Positions 1 through 8,033 of a DNA stretch of 64,000 bases are shown here, piece by piece (position 1 is the first letter of the stretch; each line of letters starts with the position of its first letter). The notes below the pieces were generated by a model. That model was not told the DNA's origin, made no database searches, and saw only the letters and a list, made by a program, of their open reading frames with translations. Where the stretch lies: positions 1-64,000 of the IMG/VR virus record IMGVR_UViG_3300025828_004167; one strand, written 5' to 3'. Position numbers and translations under genes: made by a program. The DNA comes from a virus.

Positions 1-2
1 GA

Positions 3-371
3 GAAGGACTGGCCGTTAAGTTTATGAATCATCGTAAAATTAGCGGTCAGTTACCTAACCCGTCTGATATCCTGAGCGGTAAAGTAAGAGATCTAAAAAC
101 AAAAGAAATATCAGCGATGTACTCACTCACAGTTTCGTTGTGCTATGAACTACAACAGGCACACCAGAACGGTGACAAGAAGTGGAACGACATGGCTGAC
201 AGGTTCTTCAACTACATGATGGACAACTTCGAGACTGAGTTGGTTGTGATGGGTGCCAAGATAGCACTCACGAACTACAAACTTCCGTTCGATCCTAGCA
301 AGTTGAAATCATTTGATAGGTTCCATAAGAAGTTTGGCAAGTACGTCATAACTGCTATGGAGTCTAAGTAA
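3..371 (+). CDS. MoxR-type AAA+ ATPase, C-terminal part (5' truncated by window edge)
   Basis: The reading frame is open to the left edge, so the ATG at 24 is probably internal and the true start lies outside the window. The visible 115-123 residues match the small C-terminal lid region typical of MoxR/AAA_5 ATPases: a stretch with LPNPSDILSGKV followed by an EISAMYSLTVSLCYEL helix. The Walker motifs would lie upstream, unseen. The stop overlaps the start of the next gene (TAATG), and that gene encodes a VWA/metallopeptidase-like protein. MoxR ATPases commonly pair with VWA proteins as metal-insertion or remodelling chaperones. The family call is inferred from this C-terminal pattern and the neighbour, not from catalytic motifs. 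Confidence 0.6.
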   Translation, partial: EGLAVKFMNHRKISGQLPNPSDILSGKVRDLKTKEISAMYSLTVSLCYELQQAHQNGDKKWNDMADRFFNYMMDNFETELVVMGAKIALTNYKLPFDPSKLKSFDRFHKKFGKYVITAMESK

Positions 372-1612
372 TGGACTACAGGGAACAGAAGATCATAGAC
401 AAACTGGTAACGGCGCGGATCGCACTGCTACTGAAACATCCGTTCTTTGGCAACCTGGCCACAAGGTTGAAACTTGTGAACGCGGACGACTGGTGTCCAA
501 CTGCCGGAACAGATGGCAGGCACTTCTTCTACAACACCAAGTTCATAGATTCACTGACTCCAAAGGAGGCCGAGTTCCTGTTCGGACACGAGGTGCTACA
601 CAACGTATTCGAACACATGCTGGTGAGGATAGGTGACAGGGATCCACAACTGTGGAACATAGCGGCGGACTATGCCGTTAACCAGATCCTGAAGGACAGC
701 AACATCGGTGACATGCCGAAAGGTGAGAAGGGCGAGAACAAGGGCTTCCAGGACGACAAGTACAAGGACTGGGCTTCAGAAAGAATATACGACGACCTGT
801 ACAAGACTGCCAAGAAGAACGGTAAGAAGTTCCTGGAGAAACTGGGCGAGCTGATGGATGACCACCAGGAGTGGGGCAAGGGTGACGGTGACTCGAAAGA
901 CAAGGGCGAAGGTGATGGCAAGAAAGGTGGCAAGGGCAGACCCGTGTACACCAAGGAAGAATTGAAGAAGATCAGAGACGAAGTCAAAGAAGCGATGGTA
1001 TCAGCGGCACAGTCAACAGGTGCCAGCAACCTACCAGGCGCATTACAGAGACTGGTATCACAACTCACAGAGCCCAAGATGGACTGGAGGGAGATACTGC
1101 AACAACAGATAATGAGCACCATCAAGTCAGACTACACTTGGATGAGACCCAGCAGGAAATCATGGCACACATCAGCGATACTGCCAGGTCAAAACAATGA
1201 CGAGATGATTGATATATGCTTGGCTCTTGACGCATCAGGATCAATCAGCAACGAACAGTGTACCGAGTTCTTGACAGAAGTTAAAAACATAATGGACCAA
1301 TACAAGGACTTCAGGATACATCTTTGGAGTTTTGACACGGAGGTGTTCAACCCTGTGGTGTTCACACCAGACAACGCAGACGAGTTGTTGGACTACAAAC
1401 TGGGTTCAGGTGGTGGCACGGAGTTCGAGTGCAACTGGAAATACATGAAGGACCAAGGCATAGAGCCCAAGAAGTTCGTGATGTTCACGGACGGTTGGCC
1501 TTTTGATTCATGGGGTGATCCTGACTACTGTGACACAATATTCTTAATCAACAATCCATACGAGAGGGACATAGAGGCCCCGTTTGGACTAACGGTGCAG
1601 TACGATGATTAG
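371..1612 (+). CDS. VWA-like / putative metallopeptidase domain protein (DUF2201-like)
   Basis: This 413-residue protein has two recognisable parts. The N-terminal part holds a zincin-type HEVLH motif at residues 73-77, as in the putative metallopeptidase half of DUF2201 proteins. A charged, glycine/lysine-rich linker (about 160-200) leads to a C-terminal VWA-like fold. That fold has an intact MIDAS metal site: D287-x-S289-x-S291, T350 in GGGTEF and D374 in FTDGW. It directly follows the probable MoxR ATPase with a TAATG overlap, so the two are likely co-translated and act as a chaperone or remodelling pair. Such pairs occur in large marine myoviruses, but their phage role is unknown. The start is fixed by the overlap. 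Confidence 0.82.
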   Translation: MDYREQKIIDKLVTARIALLLKHPFFGNLATRLKLVNADDWCPTAGTDGRHFFYNTKFIDSLTPKEAEFLFGHEVLHNVFEHMLVRIGDRDPQLWNIAADYAVNQILKDSNIGDMPKGEKGENKGFQDDKYKDWASERIYDDLYKTAKKNGKKFLEKLGELMDDHQEWGKGDGDSKDKGEGDGKKGGKGRPVYTKEELKKIRDEVKEAMVSAAQSTGASNLPGALQRLVSQLTEPKMDWREILQQQIMSTIKSDYTWMRPSRKSWHTSAILPGQNNDEMIDICLALDASGSISNEQCTEFLTEVKNIMDQYKDFRIHLWSFDTEVFNPVVFTPDNADELLDYKLGSGGGTEFECNWKYMKDQGIEPKKFVMFTDGWPFDSWGDPDYCDTIFLINNPYERDIEAPFGLTVQYDD

Positions 1613-1715
1613 AATACTTTGGGAAACATTCAAGGATTGGTTCCTCAACGAGGTGTCCATATCGATAATGTGCTTTGGCCTGTTGGCGATAGCACTGTGG
1701 AGTTACATCACATGA
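1605..1715 (+). CDS. Small single-helix membrane protein (36 aa)
   Basis: A 36-residue frame (MIRILWETFKDW...) overlaps the end of the VWA gene by 8 nt and ends in an ATGA overlap with the next small frame. It has an amphipathic N-terminus and one strongly hydrophobic segment (about residues 18-34: SISIMCFGLLAIALWSY). The nested overlaps and the lack of any other use for this 185-bp stretch support it being real. Function is unknown; small phage membrane peptides include holin-like and superinfection-exclusion proteins, but nothing here decides between them. Confidence 0.55.
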   Translation: MIRILWETFKDWFLNEVSISIMCFGLLAIALWSYIT

Positions 1716-1798
1716 GAAATTTTTTCGAGAACCCGATAGTGTTGGCTGTCATAATCGTCAGCATATCACTGTTGATAATGCAGATAGGGATAGGATAA
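1712..1798 (+). CDS. Small single-helix membrane protein (28 aa)
   Basis: This 28-residue frame begins MRNFFENPIV and continues into an almost uninterrupted hydrophobic helix rich in Val, Ile and Leu, ending IGIG. Its start lies in an ATGA overlap with the preceding membrane peptide, and its stop shares an A with the next gene (TAATG). This coupled arrangement argues for translation. The helix is long enough to cross a membrane once. No function can be assigned. Confidence 0.5.
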   Translation: MRNFFENPIVLAVIIVSISLLIMQIGIG

Positions 1799-2040
1799 TG
1801 AGTGACCTTTGGATAGAAGACGTGGAGTACCACAGGGTTAACCTCACCAAGAGATACACACTGGACGAGGAAGACGTCATAAAGGAATTTGGTTCAGTTG
1901 AGAAGTTCAAGGAACTGTTCGACGCCGAAGACGAACGTGCCAGGCAGTACGTGTACGAGGGCGACTACGAGACTGATGAGGACTGGTGGACCGCAAACAA
2001 GGGTGGATACGAGATAGACACCACCACAAGTTGGGAATAG
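1798..2040 (+). CDS. Unknown acidic phage protein (80 aa)
   Basis: An 80-residue, strongly acidic protein rich in Asp, Glu, Tyr and Trp, with no membrane segment or catalytic motif I recognise. Its start is coupled to the preceding gene by TAATG, and it is followed after one base by the next frame. The coding strand and spacing fit the rightward operon. The antisense frames over it are shadows. Small acidic proteins of this kind are common in myovirus early or middle regions, sometimes as host-takeover factors, but that is only context. Confidence 0.6.
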   Translation: MSDLWIEDVEYHRVNLTKRYTLDEEDVIKEFGSVEKFKELFDAEDERARQYVYEGDYETDEDWWTANKGGYEIDTTTSWE

Positions 2041-2041
2041 T

Positions 2042-2308
2042 ATGAGGATAAACCCCAACAACTTTTTCGACAGAGAGCTGGACATATTACCACCACACTT
2101 CGTGAACACTGTCGTGAAGGCACACGAGGCCGACGTGGAGATGATGCGTAAATGGATCTACGAGAACTGCTCGGGCCGATACTCAATTACCAAGGATGTC
2201 ATATTCGAGGGTGACACCTCAAGATCTGTCACCGTTCTGGGATTCGAGGAACCCGGAGACCTCACCTTGTTCGCACTCAGCGGGGTGGCTCAGAAGTACT
2301 CAAAATAG
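2042..2308 (+). CDS. Unknown phage protein (88 aa)
   Basis: An 88-residue soluble protein (MRINPNNFFDRELDIL...) with a likely helical N-terminal half (HFVNTVVKAHEADVEMMRKWIYENC) and a beta-rich second half. It starts one base after the preceding stop and is the last gene before a 73-bp intergenic region with a promoter, so it probably ends the first transcription unit. I do not recognise the family. Confidence 0.6.
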   Translation: MRINPNNFFDRELDILPPHFVNTVVKAHEADVEMMRKWIYENCSGRYSITKDVIFEGDTSRSVTVLGFEEPGDLTLFALSGVAQKYSK

Positions 2309-2311
2309 TCG

Positions 2312-2340
2312 TTGCTCACCATAATTAATTTTAGTATAAT
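2312..2340 (+). promoter_or_regulatory. Sigma70-like promoter (TTGCTC-N17-TATAAT)
   Basis: The 73-bp gap upstream of the 2382 gene has TTGCTC at 2312-2317, a 17-bp spacer and a perfect TATAAT at 2335-2340. Transcription would start near 2347. It would give a leader of about 35 nt containing an AGGAG ribosome site at 2368-2372, nine bases before ATG 2382. The match is good but untested. Confidence 0.6.
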
Positions 2341-2352
2341 ATACGTATATTA
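2337..2352. promoter_or_regulatory. 16-bp perfect palindrome overlapping the -10 box (possible operator)
   Basis: TAATATACGTATATTA is a perfect inverted repeat without spacer. It covers the last four bases of the -10 box and the expected transcription start of the promoter at 2312-2340. That placement is typical of a repressor or activator site. The AT-rich composition makes a chance palindrome more likely than usual, so this is only a candidate. Confidence 0.4.
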
Positions 2353-2381
2353 ATACCAATTGCAATTAGGAGAAAAACAAA

Positions 2382-2696
2382 ATGGCAACAAAGAAGAAGA
2401 ACTTGAAGAAGCCAAGCAAGGCATCTGCCAAGCCAAAAGCGGCCGCGCAACCGCAACAGGCATCGGCAGGCACACAGGCTCCACAACCGGATCCAACTGC
2501 CCTGTCTATAGGCGATCTTAAGAATCTCTCAACCATACTTGACGTGGCATCCACCAGGGGCGCGTTCAAGGCCAATGAGATGGCGGGTGTGGGGTTCCTT
2601 TACAACAAACTACAGGCGTTCCTGGCCAAGGTGGCACCGGAACAGAAACCTGAGGATGCTAAGGCAGAAGCACCAGCAACCGAGGAGAAGAAATAA
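2382..2696 (+). CDS. Unknown phage protein with Lys/Ala/Pro-rich tails (104 aa)
   Basis: A 104-residue protein with a basic, low-complexity N-terminus (about residues 1-36, Lys/Ala/Pro/Gln-rich) and a likely helical core (LSIGDLKNLSTILDVASTRGAFKANEMAGVGFLYNKL...). It ends in an acidic Ala/Glu/Lys tail. It is preceded by an AGGAG ribosome site and a sigma70-like promoter, making it the lead gene of the second rightward unit. Its stop overlaps the next start (TAATG). The compact core flanked by disordered tails suggests a nucleic-acid or protein scaffold factor, but the family is not recognised. Confidence 0.65.
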   Translation: MATKKKNLKKPSKASAKPKAAAQPQQASAGTQAPQPDPTALSIGDLKNLSTILDVASTRGAFKANEMAGVGFLYNKLQAFLAKVAPEQKPEDAKAEAPATEEKK

Positions 2697-3250
2697 TGGC
2701 AACACTGATGAACGTGAACAACCAGGCCATGCCAATGGGTGACAACACCGGACAGGCGGGTGACGGACAGACTGGTCCAAAAAGACACTTCAAACACATC
2801 GGAGAGTTAGCGGACGGATCAAAAGCCAAAGTGGTGATCCTGTACAGGACTGTGCCAGGCGAGGCGGACAACTGCCTAGTTGTGGGCACCAAGTTCCTGC
2901 CAGACCTATACCACAATGGTCTAATGAAGGCCGTGGAATCAACAGGCGGACAGGAAGCGGATGAACTGGCAGACTACCTAGGTAGGCAGACCTTTGCGGA
3001 TGGCACCAACATGTTGGCCATGCTACACAACGACAACTACATCAAGAAGTTCAAGACCAAGGACATAATGGTCACTTACGGTAATACCGCAGATGGCAGG
3101 ATCCTATTGAACAAGTTGAACGAGATGATAGCCAAGGAGAAGGGCACCACTGTCAAGGAGATGGCCGCGGATCCAGAGGCTTCCAAGGCACCGGCAAAGA
3201 AAGCCAAAAACAAGAAAGCGGATGCCAAAGAGACAGCCGCCAAAGAATAG
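2696..3250 (+). CDS. Unknown phage protein (184 aa)
   Basis: A 184-residue soluble protein with a flexible Gly/Asn-rich N-terminus (1-28) and a folded middle (about 29-140, beta strands around KAKVVILYRTVPG and DNCLVVGTKFLPD). Its C-terminal tail is rich in Lys and Ala, like that of the preceding gene. The two genes share a TAATG junction and similar low-complexity tails, so their products may work together. No catalytic motif is visible. Confidence 0.62.
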   Translation: MATLMNVNNQAMPMGDNTGQAGDGQTGPKRHFKHIGELADGSKAKVVILYRTVPGEADNCLVVGTKFLPDLYHNGLMKAVESTGGQEADELADYLGRQTFADGTNMLAMLHNDNYIKKFKTKDIMVTYGNTADGRILLNKLNEMIAKEKGTTVKEMAADPEASKAPAKKAKNKKADAKETAAKE

Positions 3251-3566
3251 CACTTGGGTACAGTTGACGAAGGACTTCGTCAAGGAATGGCCGGAGGTTT
3301 TGGAGGGACTACAGTTCCAGAACATGCCGGTCAAGTACCTGATGTATATAAACATAATACTCAAGAATAACATCACCATACATTACGACATAGCCAAAGA
3401 ACTGCGTAAAAAGAAGCAGGCCACGATAGCAAAATTTTTGAAAGAAACTATCGAGGCCAACTACCTCAAGATAAAATCTGTGGACCTAAAATTTGACATA
3501 CCTGCCCTGAAAAGAGACATGGAATCTAGGACTTCATTACTAATGGCCAAGACTTTTAAACGATAG
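3222..3566 (+). CDS. Unknown phage protein (114 aa)
   Basis: A 114-residue basic protein whose first ten residues overlap the previous gene in another frame. It contains two beta-strand/helix units (NITIHYDIAKELRKKKQATIAKFL and LKIKSVDLKFDIPALKRDM). It is the last rightward gene; its 3' end overlaps the convergent aminotransferase gene by 11 bp with no visible terminator between. I do not recognise the function. Confidence 0.6.
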   Translation: MPKRQPPKNSTWVQLTKDFVKEWPEVLEGLQFQNMPVKYLMYINIILKNNITIHYDIAKELRKKKQATIAKFLKETIEANYLKIKSVDLKFDIPALKRDMESRTSLLMAKTFKR

Positions 3567-4629
3567 AATTGAATTTTTTAATCACGTAACCGATCTCGTC
3601 ATCAGTCATCAACGGCCAGCAAGGTAGACTCAAAATTGTGTCCGCGACATGTTCCGTGTTTTCCAAATAATTTTTGCTACTATACACAGGTTGTGCATGA
3701 CAGCCTAAAGGCCACATGACTCCTGTCTGTATGCCGGCATCCTGTAATTTATTTTGAATGGTTAACCTGTCTTTTACTTGTATTGTGTACTGATTGTAGA
3801 CATTCTCACACCAATCTGCTGTCTTTACCATGGTGGTTGTTTTTAATTCTTTGTCGTATACAGAAGCGATGCGTCTCCTGTCCTTGTTGTGTGCATCAAT
3901 TTTAGTGATCATGTGATTCAGCACATTTGCCTGTACGGAATCCAACCTCTCATTCCAACCCAGAATTTCGTGTATATATTTGTCTGTGCGACCGTGATCC
4001 CTGGACATGGATATCCTATCTATATAACTTTGATCGCCAACCACAGCACCACCATCACCAAAGCACCACATGTTCTTGGCAGGATAGAAACTGAAACAGG
4101 TGAGATCATTGTATGTTCCGTTCATTTTGCCTTTGTATTTTCCACCAAAACTCTGAGCGGCATCCTGGACCACTGGAATGTTGCCCGCTATACTTTTGAC
4201 TGTGTCCCAGTCACAGGTGTGTCCAAATATGTCCACTCCAACGATTGCCTTTACATTTTTGTTTGCACTCAATATTTCTGCCAAATGATCCGTGTCAATG
4301 GTGTAGTTTTCCTTGTTGCAGTCGGCCCAAATTATTTCAAGTCCCAACTTACTTGCCATCTCTGGTGTGCTAATGAATGTGAAACTTGGAATGACTACCT
4401 TGTCTCCGGGGTTCAATCCAAGGCATTCATAAGCCAAAAGTAGAGCACTCGTACCACTGCTAACTCCAACGGCGGGAGCACCGCAGTACCTGGCTAGGTT
4501 CTTCTCGAATTCTTCAACCTTTGGTCCTTTGATGAACCAACTATTATCAATGCAGTCTTGCACGGCTTTGTCTAATTCTGCCTTTGACTCTTGATATATC
4601 CTGTTTAAATTTGCGTAGGGGACTTCCAT
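3556..4629 (-). CDS. DegT/DnrJ/EryC1-family sugar aminotransferase
   Basis: A 357-residue PLP-dependent enzyme of the DegT family, which transfers an amino group to a keto-sugar nucleotide to make amino sugars. Visible signatures: GVSSGTSALLLA (about 55-66), QDAAQSFGG with D156, the PLP lysine K185 in SFYPAKNMW followed by a GDGG loop, and the C-terminal SLPCWPLMTDDEI segment. Length fits the family. It ends the leftward operon and overlaps the upstream radical SAM gene by 25 nt. With the epimerase and carbamoyltransferase nearby it suggests synthesis of a modified deoxyamino sugar; the exact substrate cannot be read from sequence. Confidence 0.9.
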   Translation of the reverse strand: MEVPYANLNRIYQESKAELDKAVQDCIDNSWFIKGPKVEEFEKNLARYCGAPAVGVSSGTSALLLAYECLGLNPGDKVVIPSFTFISTPEMASKLGLEIIWADCNKENYTIDTDHLAEILSANKNVKAIVGVDIFGHTCDWDTVKSIAGNIPVVQDAAQSFGGKYKGKMNGTYNDLTCFSFYPAKNMWCFGDGGAVVGDQSYIDRISMSRDHGRTDKYIHEILGWNERLDSVQANVLNHMITKIDAHNKDRRRIASVYDKELKTTTMVKTADWCENVYNQYTIQVKDRLTIQNKLQDAGIQTGVMWPLGCHAQPVYSSKNYLENTEHVADTILSLPCWPLMTDDEIGYVIKKFNSIV

Positions 4630-5807
4630 TTATTCTCTAATTCTTGTTTCCAATCTAGGCCTTGTGCTTTATATTGTTTCGCTTCGTGTATTAACAAAGT
4701 GGTTGTGTGATCAAAGGCATCAAGAAAACCCACATCAAAAGGTTGTGCTTTGATCCCGGGTCCTTGCAGATGCTGTCTAACGATGTCAGTGACATTGGAG
4801 TTTTTGATGTTTCCAATGATATACCGATCACTGCCTGGTCTATCAAGGAAACCGGTCTCATGGTAAACATAAAGGTTACCCAAACTGTCTATGGATGTCG
4901 CTATCTGTGGCCACCCATGTCGGTCCATTTGTTCGTGCGTGGACATCTTGATAGGACCTGTTGGGTTGCCGTGTCTTACTGAGTGCAAGGCATAGCCATA
5001 GTCTATATGCACATCCGTGTGTTGTTCCACTTCAAGGAAAATCTTATGTAATTTTTCACGTTCCTCATCTGATATGTAGTTGTTGGATTGGGAGAAATCC
5101 TCCCTCAATGTTACAAATGATATCTTGAAATCAGACACACTGTTAATGTCTTTTATCATTCGGAACACACTTCTCACGTCTTCACTGTGCCCTGGCAGTA
5201 TTATCCAATTCACTCCTAATTTTATCTTGCTTCCTGTTGTTGGAACTTTTCTACAGAAGTCCTTTAGGTTCCTGGTAACGATATCAAATGCTTTTTTATT
5301 CTTTGTTACCCTGTAGTAACTTTCCTGGTCATGGCCATATAGGCTTATGCGCATGACTTCTAGATCCAGAATGCCGTGTTGCTTTTCCAAAAAATTTTCA
5401 GACAGAGCATAGCCATTGGTGTACATCTGCATCTTGAATCCTTTGCTGTTGCCGTAACTAATGATCTTGCCTATGTGTGGATTTGTAAGCGGTTCCAGTC
5501 CACCGCTTATCCTAAATCTATCCTGCCAGAATTTTCCTTCCTTGGGATCTTGGTCGATGACCTGTTTGAATACTTCGAAACTATTATCTATGTCCTCCGA
5601 CTGATATTTCGCATTGTAGTTCCTGCCACAGAAAGTGCAGAAGAACTGACAGGTCATTCCCGGATACAAGCCAATCCTGTTAGGGTAAGCGTATGTTCCC
5701 TCCACTGCGTGTTCCAGTGAACCATTGTTCAATAATGGACTAATTGTATTGTTCCAATATCTGTTTGATTCTATTTGATCTTTTTCGTGTTTGTATCCTA
5801 ACCTCAT
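4605..5807 (-). CDS. Radical SAM enzyme
   Basis: A 400-residue protein with the radical SAM cluster motif CQFFCTFC (C53, C57, C60) near the N-terminus, followed by the GGLEPL region that corresponds to the SAM-binding GGEP motif. The C-terminal part resembles a SPASM domain in layout (SLGNLYVYHETG, IIGNI) but lacks its cysteines, so auxiliary clusters are doubtful. It sits between a sugar aminotransferase and a glycosyltransferase-like gene, suggesting radical chemistry on a sugar or its carrier. The true substrate is unknown. Confidence 0.82.
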   Translation of the reverse strand: MRLGYKHEKDQIESNRYWNNTISPLLNNGSLEHAVEGTYAYPNRIGLYPGMTCQFFCTFCGRNYNAKYQSEDIDNSFEVFKQVIDQDPKEGKFWQDRFRISGGLEPLTNPHIGKIISYGNSKGFKMQMYTNGYALSENFLEKQHGILDLEVMRISLYGHDQESYYRVTKNKKAFDIVTRNLKDFCRKVPTTGSKIKLGVNWIILPGHSEDVRSVFRMIKDINSVSDFKISFVTLREDFSQSNNYISDEEREKLHKIFLEVEQHTDVHIDYGYALHSVRHGNPTGPIKMSTHEQMDRHGWPQIATSIDSLGNLYVYHETGFLDRPGSDRYIIGNIKNSNVTDIVRQHLQGPGIKAQPFDVGFLDAFDHTTTLLIHEAKQYKAQGLDWKQELENKWKSPTQI

Positions 5808-5815
5808 ATGATTGT

Positions 5816-7108
5816 TTATCCGTGCCTGTCCTCGAAGTATTTTTTTATCCAGTCGAAATCATAACTGCTATAGGGATCGTTGCCCTGCTCTAGGAACTCT
5901 ACGGCATCCAGCGCACCCTTATTGACCCATTCCGCGTTGTCGCCATTGCCTAACGTTAACCATTTTTTCAACCTATATGTGCTTTCCACAGTTGGCTTCT
6001 GCAACTTCAACTTGATTACTTCCCTGAACGCGGTCCTCCAGGCCAACAACGGGGTCTCGTCGAGGTTATTGACAGCACTCAACGTTGGTACTGACTGCAC
6101 CGGTTGGGATAGTGTGAAATCCAATCCCGGCTTGGTTGTTTCTAACACTAATCTTTTATTGTATAGTATGACTCCGTCATGTCCGTACGTGCAGTCAATT
6201 ACACTGTTGTAACAGTCAAAAATGTAATGGCATGGGTGCTTGAGTCTGTCTGGTTGGAAATCAAACTTGAAATCATCTACTACATCAATTTTTGGAAATA
6301 CGGCGAAGAAGTAGTCGGTCTTGCTCATCATCGCGGCCGTCATGTAGGCCAGTGTCTGCCCTTGGACATTCCTGCACCACTGCGTCCTTGGAAATTTGCT
6401 TTTCAGTCTGTTATACCTTTTCTCAGCGCCTGGTTCGTCATATGATATGAATATTATGTCCATGGGTTTAATAGCGTATTGTAGATCAAAGTTCACGTTC
6501 CTGTCTATGTCATAGAATTGTTTCAACCCCTGCCTGTGTGGCACCATCATGATGTCTTTGGTTTGTCCCCATGTGTAAACCTTTTCATCCTCCCAGAAAC
6601 TAGGATAGAAGTCTGGAAGATCTTGATCTTTTAGATCTTTGTTGATCAACCACTGATAGAAAATTTTATTTTTGTAGTATGATTCATAAGGATCACCTAA
6701 CTTGAAATAGGTTTTAGAAATGGGCCTTTGGAAAAGCGTTTCGTGTGGATGATAATTTATGTCTTTGAAATCTCTGAGAAACTTTAAATCTTTCATCTGT
6801 TCCTTGAATTTTTTTGTGGGTATCAACATGACATTCCCTTCTTTGTTGAGTCCTCCCATGGGATGGGTGGTGTACCATACGTGTATCTGGTCACGCTCGT
6901 GCTGTTCAGGAATGTAATCTAGGTCGATGTCGTCTAGTTTGACGAAATTTGAAAAGAACCAGAAGTATTCTGTCTTGACATCACCAACCACAGACTTGAG
7001 GATGTTGAAGTAACTATCGATGAATGGTACAACACGGGTGTTCGCTAGGGGCGATTCTATGTGAGTTGTGTTTTTAAATTTTACCTGTATACTGTCGAAT
7101 CCAGTCAT
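5816..7108 (-). CDS. Glycosyltransferase-like protein with a duplicated domain
   Basis: A 430-residue protein that appears to contain the same domain twice. Residues about 45-100 (KTEYFWFFSNFVKLDD...VMLIPTKKF) and about 216-320 (IFISYDEPG... KTDYFFAVFPKIDVVDD... VILYNKRL) align with each other and with the glycosyltransferase-like protein encoded at 22068-22970. In that paralogue the core reads ETDFFISIDGDN; here the DGD motif is changed in both copies, so catalysis may be lost or altered. The start at 7108 overlaps the epimerase gene by 35 nt and has only a weak ribosome site, so the N-terminus is uncertain. Confidence 0.65.
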   Translation of the reverse strand: MTGFDSIQVKFKNTTHIESPLANTRVVPFIDSYFNILKSVVGDVKTEYFWFFSNFVKLDDIDLDYIPEQHERDQIHVWYTTHPMGGLNKEGNVMLIPTKKFKEQMKDLKFLRDFKDINYHPHETLFQRPISKTYFKLGDPYESYYKNKIFYQWLINKDLKDQDLPDFYPSFWEDEKVYTWGQTKDIMMVPHRQGLKQFYDIDRNVNFDLQYAIKPMDIIFISYDEPGAEKRYNRLKSKFPRTQWCRNVQGQTLAYMTAAMMSKTDYFFAVFPKIDVVDDFKFDFQPDRLKHPCHYIFDCYNSVIDCTYGHDGVILYNKRLVLETTKPGLDFTLSQPVQSVPTLSAVNNLDETPLLAWRTAFREVIKLKLQKPTVESTYRLKKWLTLGNGDNAEWVNKGALDAVEFLEQGNDPYSSYDFDWIKKYFEDRHG

Positions 7109-8033
7109 AGTAACTTTCTAGTCCTTGCCTTAGAGAGAACAGGGGTTTATAACCTAAAAGATCCCTAGCTCTGCTGATGTCCAGAGTGCCACGCATCGGA
7201 TACAATTTGTGCATGCCTATGTCTTTGAGTTCTGACTTGCTCCCAGTTATGTCTATGATGGTCTCCGCCAGCGTCCGGAGGCTTGTGGCGTTTCCCGCCG
7301 TTATGTTGAAACTAGTGTTGGACACCTCTGAGATTGCGGCCTTGATTATGCCATAAGCGGCATCCTGTCTGTATGTGAAGTCCACCTTGTTGTCGCCATT
7401 GTGTAACGTGATGACATCATTGTTCATGGCCCTCTCGAAGAACTTGGATACCACCCTGTCAGGGAGATCGCCTGGCCCGTACACGCCACTGGGTCTAACT
7501 ATCACGTAGTTTAGACCGTCCCGCTGAGCGAACAGTTTGGTCATTCTCTCACCTGTGAGTTTGGCCTCACCGTATATGTTTTGTGGTCTTGTTATGGAAT
7601 CCTCACGAGTGCCATCCTTGAAGTCTCCGTACACCATGCTACTGCTGATGTACACAAATTTCTTGGCGCCAAACTTTGATGCGTGCCATAGTAGATTAGT
7701 TGTGGTATCTATGACTTTAGGTATGCCCAGTATGGGATCCTCGTCCACTATCTTGGCACGTGGATACGTGGCCATATGTATCACGATGTCTGGCGCTGTC
7801 TTAAATGCCCTCAGGCACACATCGCGATCAAGCAGGTCACCGTTGATCACAGAAACGTTCTTGTGGTCCCAGTGACGGGTTCTCCAGGCTATGAGCTTGT
7901 TCAACTCCACAGGCGATATTATACCGTATGTGTCCTTGTTGTCCACACAGATGATGCTGTGCCCTTCCTGTGATAATTTTTCTATGATCTTAGTCCCTAT
8001 GAATCCCAGTCCGCCAGTTATTAAAAATTTCAT
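7074..8033 (-). CDS. NAD-dependent epimerase/dehydratase (extended SDR)
   Basis: A 319-residue extended short-chain dehydrogenase acting on nucleotide sugars. It shows the Rossmann motif GGLGFIG (7-13), the catalytic serine region YISSSMVYG (about 128-136) and the YGEAK catalytic pair (Y154, K158). The C-terminal half has the usual substrate-binding features, including RPSGVYGPGD. It may convert or reduce a sugar nucleotide for the aminotransferase and carbamoyltransferase encoded beside it. Its start codon shares an A with the stop of the hidden lipoprotein gene upstream (TAATG). Substrate is not predictable. Confidence 0.9.
   Translation of the reverse strand: MKFLITGGLGFIGTKIIEKLSQEGHSIICVDNKDTYGIISPVELNKLIAWRTRHWDHKNVSVINGDLLDRDVCLRAFKTAPDIVIHMATYPRAKIVDEDPILGIPKVIDTTTNLLWHASKFGAKKFVYISSSMVYGDFKDGTREDSITRPQNIYGEAKLTGERMTKLFAQRDGLNYVIVRPSGVYGPGDLPDRVVSKFFERAMNNDVITLHNGDNKVDFTYRQDAAYGIIKAAISEVSNTSFNITAGNATSLRTLAETIIDITGSKSELKDIGMHKLYPMRGTLDISRARDLLGYKPLFSLRQGLESYYDWIRQYTGKI

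Noticed and set aside
670-1125. Minus-strand frame of 151 codons opposite the VWA gene
   Set aside because: It is Ser/Pro/Leu-rich as expected for antisense of the charged linker, and interrupts the rightward operon.
3556-3566. Bidirectional terminator at the convergent junction near 3560
   Set aside because: The two genes overlap by 11 bp and no stem-loop with T-runs can be seen.
3889-4443. Plus-strand frame of 184 codons opposite the aminotransferase
   Set aside because: The minus-strand frame has the PLP lysine and all family motifs. The plus frame has no motif or ribosome site.
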